DNA from: Armatimonadota bacterium
Lineage (GTDB): Bacteria; Armatimonadota; Hebobacteria; CAIYQO01
Assembly: GCA_029553475.1 (NCBI GenBank)
Contig: JAKPKV010000186.1
Coordinates: 71,808-122,581, forward strand
Length of the DNA stretch: 50,774 bases
Reading direction: 5' to 3'
Shown here piece after piece: positions 1 through 6,610 of the stretch (position 1 is its first letter; each line of letters opens with the position of its first letter). A program made the translations under genes and the position numbers. Under the pieces are notes generated by a model. That model had not been told where the DNA came from. It was given only the letters and a program-made list of their open reading frames with translations, and ran no database searches.

Positions 1-164
1 CGTTCCTCGCCGACCATCCCGCGTGGTCGCTGGACGTGGAGGGCCTCACGCACCAAACCCTCCCGGCGGACGCCCGCGATCCCGCCGGCTACGTGCGCCT
101 GCTCCCCCAGCGCCACGGCACCGACGGCTTCTTCGCCGCCCGCCTGAAAAAAGCCGGCGCATAA
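1..164 (+). CDS. rsmB: 16S rRNA (cytosine-C5) methyltransferase RsmB, C-terminal end only
   Basis: This is the last 53 codons of a gene that begins before the window; it reads in frame from base 3 to the TAA at 162-164. The tail has the pattern typical of RsmB/NOP2/Sun RNA methyltransferases: a G-Y-x-R-L-L-P strand followed by H-G-T-D-G-F-F-A-A-R-L and a basic last helix. In this family that segment closes the Rossmann-fold domain that methylates C5 of cytosine 967 of 16S rRNA using S-adenosylmethionine. The catalytic cysteines lie upstream and cannot be checked. RsmB versus another NOL1/NOP2/Sun member is a family-level inference from the tail alone. Confidence 0.72.
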   Translation, partial: FLADHPAWSLDVEGLTHQTLPADARDPAGYVRLLPQRHGTDGFFAARLKKAGA

Positions 165-177
165 CACACGGTCTGTC

Positions 178-186
178 TGGTATACT
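178..186 (+). promoter_or_regulatory. Extended -10 promoter for the small membrane protein and rarA
   Basis: TGG followed directly by TATACT forms an extended -10 (TGnTATAMT-like) just after the rsmB stop. No convincing -35 box is present at 16-18 nt spacing. A start near 193 would leave a short leader carrying the GGAGGA at 195-200 that serves the ATG at 208. The placement is inferred from sequence only. Confidence 0.4.
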
Positions 187-207
187 GAGAAAGCGGAGGA
201 TCTGACA

Positions 208-513
208 ATGGGACTCTGGGGAACGCTGCTCAACGCGCTGCAATTCGCGCCGCTGGTGCTGGAAGTCACCCGCGCGGTGGGAGGCAAGCAGGCGCCGCCG
301 GACGATGAGGCGTCGCCGCGGGAGCTGCACGCGCTGCGGCAGGAAAGCGAGGCGCGCTTCGCGGCGCTGGCCACCGAACAGCACCACCTCCGCGAGCGCC
401 TGCGCCACGCCGAGCTGGCCATCCTCTCCCTGCGCGCCTGGGTGATGATCGGCATCCCGGCGCTGGGCATCCTCGTCATCATCCTGATGATTCTGCTGCT
501 GTCCAGAGGGTAA
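208..513 (+). CDS. Small coiled-coil protein with C-terminal membrane anchor (unknown function)
   Basis: A 101-residue protein of unknown function. The N-terminus is mildly hydrophobic (residues 3-25). Residues about 35-75 are rich in Glu, Arg, Leu and Ala with heptad-like spacing and look like a coiled coil. Residues about 78-98 form one strongly hydrophobic helix ending in S-R-G, so the protein is probably tail-anchored. The start is well supported by GGAGGA at 195-200, seven nt before the ATG. The rarA start lies 9 nt beyond its stop and the rarA ribosome-binding purines overlap its last codons, so the two are probably co-translated. I do not recognise the family; a role with RarA is only suggested by linkage. 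Confidence 0.7.
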   Translation: MGLWGTLLNALQFAPLVLEVTRAVGGKQAPPDDEASPRELHALRQESEARFAALATEQHHLRERLRHAELAILSLRAWVMIGIPALGILVIILMILLLSRG

Positions 514-522
514 AAGAGCGGT

Positions 523-1872
523 ATGGACCTCTTCGACACCACCCTGCCCGCCTCCGGGCAGCCGGCGGCCCGCGCGCCGCTGGCGGCGCGCATGCGCCCG
601 CGCACGCTGGATGAGTTCGTCGGGCAGGAGGAGGCGCTGGGGCCGGGAAAACCGCTGCGCCGGGCCATCGAGGCGGACGAGCTGACGTCGGTGATCCTCT
701 GGGGGCCGCCCGGCTGCGGAAAAACCACCCTCGCCTCGCTCATCGCCAACCATACCGACGCCCACTTTGAGCCGTTCAGCGCCGTCACCTCCGGCGTGCC
801 CGAGCTGCGCAAGATCATCAAAGAGGCGCGCGACCGGCGCAAGTTCTACGGCACGCGCACCATCCTCTTCGTGGACGAAATCCACCGCTTCAACAAGGCG
901 CAGCAGGACGCCTTCCTCCCGGTGGTGGAGGACGGCACCATCATCCTCATCGGCGCGACCACGGAGAACCCGTATTTCGAGATCAACGCCCCGCTGCTCT
1001 CGCGCTCGCGGCTCGTCACGCTGCAGCAGTTGACGCCCGAGGGGATCGCGGCCATCCTCGCCCGGACGCTCGCCGATGAGGAGCGCGGGCTGGCGCATTA
1101 CCAGCTCACCCTCACCGAGGAGGCGCGGGCGCATATCATCACCTTCTGCGACGGCGACGCCCGCAAGGCGCTGAACGCGCTGGAAGAGGCGGCGAAGCTG
1201 ACCCCGAAGAAAGGGGCCATCACGCTGGAGATCGCCGAGCAGGCGGTGCAGCGGCGCGCCATGCGCTATGACAAGGATGGCGACCAGCACTACGACATCA
1301 TCTCCGCCTTCATCAAATCCCTGCGCGGCAGCGACCCGGACGCCGCGCTCTACTGGATGGCGCGCATGATCGAAGCCGGCGAAGACGCGCGCTTCATCGC
1401 CCGCCGCGTGGTGGTGCACGCGTCGGAAGACGTCGGCATGGCCGACCCGATGGCGCTGCAGGTGGCGGTGGCCGCCGCCCACGCGGTGGAGTTCGTCGGC
1501 TTCCCCGAAGCGCGCATCAACCTCGCCCAGGCGGTCATCTACGTCGCCACCGCGCCGAAGAGTAACGCCGTCGTCACGGCCATTGATCGCGCCCAGGATG
1601 ACGTGCGCCGGGGTAAACTCGCCCCCGTCCCCCTCCACCTGCGCGACACCAGCTACCGCGGCGCCAAACAGCTCGGCCACGGCACGGGCTACCAATATCC
1701 TCACGACCACCCCGGCCACCACGTCGCGCAGGCGTACCTGCCCGACGGCACGAAAAGCCAGCCCTACTACGAACCGTCCGACCAGGGCTACGAGAAGCGG
1801 ATTCAGGAGCGGATGCGGGCGTGGGGCCATCTTCGCGATAGCGAAGACGGCACAGAGACAGCGCAGCCGTAA
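523..1872 (+). CDS. rarA: Replication-associated recombination protein A (RarA/MgsA), AAA+ ATPase
   Basis: A 449-residue AAA+ ATPase of the RarA/MgsA/WRNIP1 family, which acts at stalled replication forks and resembles clamp-loader subunits. The N-terminus has the family's M-R-P-R-T-L-D-E-F-V-G-Q box near residues 24-35. Walker A is GPPGCGKTT at 61-69 and Walker B is D118-E119 within FVDEIHRF, followed by N-K-A-Q-Q-D-A. Sensor 1 reads IGATTENP. The C-terminal half (from about residue 250) matches the MgsA tetramerisation region, with Y-D-K-D-G-D-x-H-Y-D and A-R-R-x-V-V-x-A-S-E-D-V-G. Length is normal. Purines at 505-510 in the end of the preceding gene give its ribosome-binding site. A high-confidence family call. 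Confidence 0.95.
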   Translation: MDLFDTTLPASGQPAARAPLAARMRPRTLDEFVGQEEALGPGKPLRRAIEADELTSVILWGPPGCGKTTLASLIANHTDAHFEPFSAVTSGVPELRKIIKEARDRRKFYGTRTILFVDEIHRFNKAQQDAFLPVVEDGTIILIGATTENPYFEINAPLLSRSRLVTLQQLTPEGIAAILARTLADEERGLAHYQLTLTEEARAHIITFCDGDARKALNALEEAAKLTPKKGAITLEIAEQAVQRRAMRYDKDGDQHYDIISAFIKSLRGSDPDAALYWMARMIEAGEDARFIARRVVVHASEDVGMADPMALQVAVAAAHAVEFVGFPEARINLAQAVIYVATAPKSNAVVTAIDRAQDDVRRGKLAPVPLHLRDTSYRGAKQLGHGTGYQYPHDHPGHHVAQAYLPDGTKSQPYYEPSDQGYEKRIQERMRAWGHLRDSEDGTETAQP

Positions 1873-1914
1873 TGTTTTCGCCGGTTCGGATGACGTATAT
1901 GCGGGAGGATCGTC

Positions 1915-2694
1915 ATGTGGACAGCCTGGTTTCCGCATCTTATCGGCGCCATTGACATGAGCATCATCGCCGCCACGCTGGCTATCACCGGGCGATACCG
2001 TGCCCGCCCGCCGCGACCATCGCGAGCGATCATCGAGGGTGCCGCGGGCGGTCTGCTCGTTGCCTTCATCCTTTTCGCCTATTTCTTGCCGACGATGCCC
2101 GCGCGAGAGATGTCCTGGAGCACATGGGAAGTCGCTTTTTGGAATGAGCACCCGCTCCCCTGGCAGCCGATCCTTCTTGTCTCCCTGTGTTCAGCCGTGC
2201 TGTGCGGCAGCAATCCTGATGCGCAGCGCGTCAAGTGGGGTGTTGTGTCGGTCTTCCTGGTGCTCGGTTGGTTTCTCGGTTATGCATACCGTGTGGAGAT
2301 CAGACAGCAAATCCGTAATGTGTATGCCGGGATCCATCCGCCAGTGACCTACACCCTGACGCCGCACACGGCGGTGATGGTCACACGCGGCCGGGTGCAT
2401 ACGCTGCGGCACCGCCTGCATGACCAGGATCCATTTCGCGCAAATACGCGGGTATATCCGGCCGGATGGCTGCGGGAAACCCCCTGTTGGACAGCGCTGC
2501 CGGCAGAGTATCAAAGGGCCTTCATCAATATTGCGCCATATTTTCACAAAGGCATCGTCACCACCCGCGCGGAATGGCACACGCCTCTCACCGGTTTCTA
2601 TCGCGTTGTCGAGGTGCCGACGGCTATTTGGTACCCCGGCGGCGCGGTGAAAGATGCCATCGGCAAGTTGGAATTCCGCCCACGCCCAGAATAA
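1915..2694 (+). CDS. Membrane protein with about four N-terminal helices and a soluble C-terminal half (unknown)
   Basis: A 259-residue protein I do not recognise. Hydrophobic segments at about residues 5-25, 43-63, 84-97 and 109-127 look like membrane helices, separated by short basic or polar loops. After the last helix comes about 130 residues of soluble sequence with several Thr/Tyr-rich strands, two Cys and no recognised catalytic motif. GGGAGGA ending six nt before the ATG supports the start. The G+C content looks slightly lower than in rarA. It lies 42 nt after rarA on the same strand, and a GC-rich hairpin follows its stop, so it may end the transcription unit. Confidence 0.75.
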   Translation: MWTAWFPHLIGAIDMSIIAATLAITGRYRARPPRPSRAIIEGAAGGLLVAFILFAYFLPTMPAREMSWSTWEVAFWNEHPLPWQPILLVSLCSAVLCGSNPDAQRVKWGVVSVFLVLGWFLGYAYRVEIRQQIRNVYAGIHPPVTYTLTPHTAVMVTRGRVHTLRHRLHDQDPFRANTRVYPAGWLRETPCWTALPAEYQRAFINIAPYFHKGIVTTRAEWHTPLTGFYRVVEVPTAIWYPGGAVKDAIGKLEFRPRPE

Positions 2695-2698
2695 ACAT

Positions 2699-2721
2699 GG
2701 GGCGGCTTCTCGAACCGCCCC
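2699..2721 (+). terminator. Possible terminator hairpin after the membrane protein gene
   Basis: A 7-bp all-G/C stem (GGGGCGG at 2699-2705 pairing with CCGCCCC at 2715-2721) around a 9-nt loop starts 5 nt after the stop codon. It lacks a clear T-tract, so intrinsic termination would be weak. The position between two convergent genes fits. Confidence 0.4.
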
Positions 2722-2773
2722 CCTATTAGGGGTTGGGGATTGGGGATTAGGGGTTAGGTGTAATGGGTTGTCG

Positions 2774-2932
2774 CTGTAGCTTGCTCTGCGAACCGACCGC
2801 TGGTCGGGAACGCCCGCCGCGGCGTTCCGGAGCGCACGTTGGCACACCGGGTGGAGATACGGGAACCGGAACGCCGCGGCGGGCGTTCCCGACGATGGAC
2901 GCGGCACGGTAGATCGTGACGACCCGCGCTAC
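2774..2932. repeat. Palindromic intergenic repeat, family A copy 1
   Basis: A non-coding palindrome between convergent genes. The inner arms are a perfect 28-nt inverted repeat (2803-2830 and 2866-2893) around a 35-nt spacer. The flanks on both sides match the element at 16481-16692 in inverted orientation. Shared blocks include the 18-mer ending at the left arm (GCGAACCGACCGCTGGT), the GACGATGGACG block after the right arm, and a terminal ATCGTGACGACCCGC. The spacer differs completely between copies, while the arms have changed together, keeping pairing. No open frame or transposase is present, so it is MITE-like or REP-like. Confidence 0.8.
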
Positions 2933-2955
2933 CCCTAACCCCGAATCCCTATCTC

Positions 2956-3717
2956 CTACATCACCAGCCCGCCGTCCACATTCAGCACGTGCCCGGTGGT
3001 ATAGGCCGCCAGCGGGCTGGCGTAAAACAGCACGGCGTCGGCGACCTCGTCCGAGGTGCCGAAACGTTCGGCGGGGATCATCTTCAGATAGTCGGCGCGG
3101 CGCTCATCGGAGAGTTTGTCCGTCATCGCGCTGACGATGAAGCCGGGGGCAATGGCGTTGACGGTGATGTTGCGCGTGGCCAGCTCCTTCGCGTTCGCCT
3201 TCGTCAGGCCGATGAGGCCGGCTTTCGACGCGGAGTAATTGGCCTGTCCGGGGATGCCCATCAGCCCGCTCACCGAGGCGATGTTGATGATGCGGCCGTA
3301 GCGCGCCTTCATCATCCGCTTCGCGGCCGCGCGGGTGCAATAGAAGGCGCCGGACAGGTTGATGTTGATGACCATCTGCCACTCGTCGTCCGCCATGCGG
3401 ATGAGGAGGTTGTCGCGGGTGACGCCGGCGTTGTTGACGAGGATGTCAATTTTGCCCATCTCCGCCCACGCCCGCTCGATGAGCGCGGCGGCTTCGTCGG
3501 ATTTCGATACGTCGCCGCAGAGGGCGATGGCGCGCACGCCGTAGCTGTCGCGAATTTCGGCGGCGGTGGCTTCCGCTTCCTCGCGGCCCGGCTCGATATC
3601 GTTGATGACGATGTCCGCCCCGGCCTGCGCCAGGCGGAGGGCGATGGATTTGCCCAGCCCGCGGCGACTGCCGGTGACGAGGGCGACCTGTCCGGTGAGA
3701 TCAATGGCGACTGACAT
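2956..3717 (-). CDS. fabG: 3-oxoacyl-[acyl-carrier-protein] reductase FabG
   Basis: A 253-residue short-chain dehydrogenase matching FabG, the NADPH-dependent reductase of type II fatty acid elongation. The nucleotide-binding motif is TGSRRGLG at 15-22, and D69-V marks the adenine pocket. The structural N-N-A-G lies at 95-98. The catalytic set is N120, S148, Y161 and K165 (Y-S-A-S-K). The family's A-P-G-F-I and C-terminal H-V-L-N-V-D-G-G are present. An AGGAGA box precedes the ATG. FabD lies upstream on the same strand with one small membrane protein gene between them, and that pairing supports FabG over a general sugar or alcohol SDR. It is the last gene of this block. Confidence 0.93.
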   Translation of the reverse strand: MSVAIDLTGQVALVTGSRRGLGKSIALRLAQAGADIVINDIEPGREEAEATAAEIRDSYGVRAIALCGDVSKSDEAAALIERAWAEMGKIDILVNNAGVTRDNLLIRMADDEWQMVININLSGAFYCTRAAAKRMMKARYGRIINIASVSGLMGIPGQANYSASKAGLIGLTKANAKELATRNITVNAIAPGFIVSAMTDKLSDERRADYLKMIPAERFGTSDEVADAVLFYASPLAAYTTGHVLNVDGGLVM

Positions 3718-3809
3718 GGTACTTCTCCTGTGCCAAGAACGATGGGGGAAACCCGGATAACCCGGTCATTGCTGGCCGGGTCGCGGGCGCTGCTGCGGTG
3801 TCCGGGCCG

Positions 3810-4172
3810 TTATTCTTCCGCCTGGACGTCGGTGCCGGTTTCTGCCGCCGGCTGCGCCGGAACTGCCGCCGGCGCGGCGCTCGGCGACGCGGCGCCGTTC
3901 ACGCGGGTGTTGTATTCGATGTCGCGGATCGCGAGGAGGATATCCCCCGCGGCCCACAGCACGATCGCCGGCACCAGGCCTTTCACCACCAGGTCTGTGA
4001 TGAAGGCGACGAACTGGTTGGCGAAGCCCGGCTGCGTGCGGATGAGCGCCCAGTTTTTCGTGATTTCGACGAGCTGCGCGGTGAAGGTGTAGACGAACGA
4101 CGCCAGCAGCAGAATCGCCAGCACACGCAGAATCCAGGCGACAATCGGCGCAATGGGGTAACGACGATACAT
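3810..4172 (-). CDS. Small two-helix membrane protein between fabD and fabG (unknown)
   Basis: A 120-residue protein. The start at 4172 is chosen because a strong AAGGAGGA lies 6 nt upstream; the frame remains open further upstream but would overlap fabD. Two membrane helices lie at about residues 9-35 and 52-80, joined by a short loop. A polar segment then precedes a low-complexity Ala/Pro/Ser tail ending in acidic residues. No catalytic motif was found. The position inside a fabD-fabG block suggests co-expression with lipid synthesis, but no function can be assigned. It is 32 nt downstream of fabD. Confidence 0.75.
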   Translation of the reverse strand: MYRRYPIAPIVAWILRVLAILLLASFVYTFTAQLVEITKNWALIRTQPGFANQFVAFITDLVVKGLVPAIVLWAAGDILLAIRDIEYNTRVNGAASPSAAPAAVPAQPAAETGTDVQAEE

Positions 4173-4204
4173 GCGGTATCCTCCTTCAGATACGAGCAGC
4201 GGAA

Positions 4205-5119
4205 CTATTCCGCCAGCAACGCGGTGACCTGCACCGCTTCCGCGTCGGGCAGCGTGCGCTGCACCAGTCCGGTCAGCACGGTACCAGGGCCAATTTCGAC
4301 AAAACGGGTCGCGCCCATGTCTCGCATGGCGCACAAACTCTGCATCCAGCGCACCGAGCCGGTAATTTGTCGCGCCAGCGCGTCACGGATGGCGTCCGGC
4401 TCCGTCGCCGGCGCGGCGGTGACGTTCTGCACCACCGGCACCGCCGGCGCGGCGATGGGCGTCTGTGCCAGCACGGCGGCGAACGCCGCCGCGGCGGGCG
4501 CCATCAGCGGCGAGTGGAACGCGCCGCTCACCGGCAGCGGCAGCACCCGCGCGCCCCGCGATTTGCCCACGGCGCGCAGCGCGGCGATGGCGTCGCGCTC
4601 GCCAGAGACCACGATCTGCCCGGGGGAGTTGTAGTTCGCCGGCGTCAGCGTCCCGTGTTCGGCGGCGATCTCGGCGCACAGCGCCTCGACCACATCGGCC
4701 GCGAGGCCGATCACCGCGGCCATGCCCCCCGGCCGCGCGTCGGCGGCGGCTTCCATCAGCTCGCCGCGCGTCCGCACGAGACGCAGCGCGTCCGCGAACT
4801 CGAGCGCGCCGGCGGCGACCAGCGCGGAGAACTCGCCCAGGCTGTGCCCGGCGACGACCGCGCAGGTGAAGCCGCGCGCGCGCAGCACCCGCCAGCAGGC
4901 GGTGCTGACCGTCACCAGCGCGGGCTGCGCGTTGGACGTGCGCGTCAACGCCTCCGCGGGCCCGGCGAAGCAGAGTTGCGAGATGCTGAACCCCAGCGCC
5001 GCGTCGGCTTCGGCGAACGTCTCGCGGGCGAGCGCCTCCCCTTCGACCAATGCGGCGCCCATACCCACGGTCTGTGAACCCTGGCCGGGAAAAATGCCGG
5101 CAACGCGCGAAGCTGTCAT
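4205..5119 (-). CDS. fabD: Malonyl-CoA:ACP transacylase FabD
   Basis: Transfers the malonyl group from malonyl-CoA to the acyl carrier protein, supplying two-carbon units for fatty acid synthesis. The N-terminal F-P-G-Q-G-S-Q is present. The nucleophile serine lies in GHSLGE (S93 from the ATG used here) and the catalytic histidine in S-G-A-F-H-S-P-L-M (H202). The R-G-x-L-M region and the late G-P-G motif match the family, as does the 304-residue length. Two starts are possible: TTG at 5125, directly abutting the upstream stop with GGAGGA 5 nt away, and ATG at 5119. I prefer the ATG by codon, without certainty. It follows the DUF2752 gene with no gap and shares its operon. Confidence 0.93.
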   Translation of the reverse strand: MTASRVAGIFPGQGSQTVGMGAALVEGEALARETFAEADAALGFSISQLCFAGPAEALTRTSNAQPALVTVSTACWRVLRARGFTCAVVAGHSLGEFSALVAAGALEFADALRLVRTRGELMEAAADARPGGMAAVIGLAADVVEALCAEIAAEHGTLTPANYNSPGQIVVSGERDAIAALRAVGKSRGARVLPLPVSGAFHSPLMAPAAAAFAAVLAQTPIAAPAVPVVQNVTAAPATEPDAIRDALARQITGSVRWMQSLCAMRDMGATRFVEIGPGTVLTGLVQRTLPDAEAVQVTALLAE

Positions 5120-5125
5120 GCGCAA

Positions 5126-5653
5126 TTACTTCCTCCGCGGCACCCATGCCGGGGTCGCCTCCAATAGGGCGTGCCCGGCGGGGGGGCGAGCCTCGGGATG
5201 GCCGATCTCGTAGACCATCCGGCCGATGCCCACCGCCAGGTAGATGATGACGGCCATCCAGAACAGCCGGGGCTGCCAGCGCCTCCACCAGGCGGGTATC
5301 GGCAGGCGGCCTCGGGCGAGCAGCATCGCCACGGCAGAGAGCCAGGCGCCGACCGCGACCAGAAACACCGCCGGTCCGAGGGGATTATAACCGAATGCTT
5401 CGCGAACCTGCAACCGGCCCATGGCGCGGAACGCCCGCGTCAAGCCGCAGCTCGGGCAGTCGAGGCCGGTGAGCTGGCGAAAACCACAGAGCGACGGCCC
5501 GGTGATGGGCCGCGCCTCCACCCAGGCCATTCCCAGCGGGAACGCCAGCACGAAGAGCAGATAGAGCGGCAGCATGCGCCGCCAGGCTTCAGGTGACATG
5601 GCGGTATCGGCGCCCCGTCCGCGACGGCTCCGCGCCGGCAATATCTTCGTCAT
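5126..5653 (-). CDS. DUF2752 membrane protein
   Basis: A small integral membrane protein with the DUF2752 signature: C-G-F-R-x-L-T-G-L-D-C-P-S-C-G-L-T-R-A-F, then a conserved F-x-x-N-P-L-G before the second helix. Three hydrophobic segments are visible: one before the Cys motif, one after N-P-L-G and one in the W-M-A-V-I-I-Y-L-A region. The CPxCG arrangement could bind metal or form disulfides; no activity is known to me. The start is uncertain: in-frame starts at 5698 (TTG), 5665, 5653 and 5599 all lack a clean ribosome-binding site. It abuts fabD directly, which is an unusual neighbour. Confidence 0.8.
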   Translation of the reverse strand: MTKILPARSRRGRGADTAMSPEAWRRMLPLYLLFVLAFPLGMAWVEARPITGPSLCGFRQLTGLDCPSCGLTRAFRAMGRLQVREAFGYNPLGPAVFLVAVGAWLSAVAMLLARGRLPIPAWWRRWQPRLFWMAVIIYLAVGIGRMVYEIGHPEARPPAGHALLEATPAWVPRRK

Positions 5654-5720
5654 CGGGCGCGGCATTCCCTTTCGCCCGCGCCGTATGGGTGCACGCAAAG
5701 CTTGTGAGCTTCCTTTCGAC

Positions 5721-5789
5721 CGGCGCTCACCTCTCCCCCCCGCCCCCTCCCCATGTAGGGGAGGGGGCGGGGGGGAGAGGTGAGCGCCG
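5721..5789. repeat. Perfect 32-bp-stem hairpin (C-tract/G-tract palindrome)
   Basis: 5721-5752 pairs without mismatch with 5758-5789 around a 5-nt loop (ATGTA). The arm is a C-rich tract (CACCTCTCCCCCCCG and so on) flanked by GGCGCT. It sits between two minus-strand genes, 68 nt from the nearest DUF2752 start candidate. A related C-tract, CACCTCTCCCCCCGCCCC, occurs inside the element at 16068-16250, so it belongs to a wider repeat type. It would form a very stable RNA or cruciform structure. Confidence 0.85.
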
Positions 5790-5841
5790 CAGGGGGAAGC
5801 ATCAGTGCTGTCTCACAGTTTTTGCGTGCACCCCGCCGTAT

Positions 5842-6528
5842 TCAGTCATCAGGCACGCCGTGGCGGTTGGGCGGCGCGCCCACCGGCAAATGGTGGAATT
5901 CCCCGATGCCGGGGATCGTGTCGCCTTCCGTGACCAGGTAATGATAGCCCACCGCCGCCCAGGTATCGTTGATGCCGAGAGCCGAGGCGAGCGCGGTGAG
6001 GATATCGTCGGCGATCGCCGCCGGCGAGCGCAGGATGGCGTCCAGCTCTATATCCGGCACGCGGGCGCCGGTGAGCGCCAGCAGCAGACCGGTGTTGCCG
6101 CCGTCCGTCAGATCGGCCTCGCCCGGGCGGGCCTCCGTGATATCCGGCCCGAAGCCATCAAAGACCCCGTCTTCGTCAAGCGTCGGTGTGTGGGGCGCGA
6201 AGGTGGGGACATAGGCCATGTTCGAGGTGAAGTGGTCCACTTCTTTCCCGCGATCAGCGAGCCAGTACTCCGCGAGCTCGCTGTCCTGCACCTGGAACGC
6301 CAGGGCCGCGCAGCTCGCCCGTTCCGACAGGAAGGCGCTCAAGGCGCGCAGCGTCTCCGTCTGCATCTGGTCGCACTGCCAATCGAAGACGCTGATCCAC
6401 CCCGCGTATGGCGGTGACACCATCGCCCAGGACATCGCGCCGTGCTGTGCCCAGTATTGGTCCCAGGCGCGTTCCAGCGTCGCGCGATCCGCCGTGCGCA
6501 GGTGGATATTGCTATAGAAGGAGCCCAT
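5842..6528 (-). CDS. Unrecognised soluble 228-residue protein
   Basis: Starts M-G-S-F-Y-S-N-I-H-L-R and has no signal peptide or membrane helix. It contains two aromatic-rich stretches (W-D-Q-Y-W near residue 22 and P-P-Y-A-G-W-I-S-V-F-D-W near 40) and an acidic C-terminal half. I see no catalytic motif and do not assign a family. The overall look (short strands, many conserved-looking Trp, Tyr and Asp) fits a small cytosolic alpha/beta protein. A purine-rich GGGGGTG lies upstream of the ATG. The codon pattern resembles its neighbours, so I think it is a real gene. It is oriented with UPF0182 upstream and the hairpin element downstream. Confidence 0.65.
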   Translation of the reverse strand: MGSFYSNIHLRTADRATLERAWDQYWAQHGAMSWAMVSPPYAGWISVFDWQCDQMQTETLRALSAFLSERASCAALAFQVQDSELAEYWLADRGKEVDHFTSNMAYVPTFAPHTPTLDEDGVFDGFGPDITEARPGEADLTDGGNTGLLLALTGARVPDIELDAILRSPAAIADDILTALASALGINDTWAAVGYHYLVTEGDTIPGIGEFHHLPVGAPPNRHGVPDD

Positions 6529-6610
6529 GTTTCACCCCCACCCATTGTACCGGAGGCGGGAGGCGCCACATGGACGGGCAGTCCGACAATCGCCCCGGGC
6601 GTCACGGCGC

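Noticed and set aside
46-2151. Long minus-strand frame opposite rarA and its neighbours
   Set aside because: It spans four sense features including the stop of rsmB and has Arg/Gly/Glu-rich sequence typical of a shadow frame.
2774-2932. Intrinsic terminator for the convergent genes
   Set aside because: The 28-bp stem could stop transcription, but the 35-nt loop, absent T-tract and second inverted copy elsewhere indicate a repeat element first.
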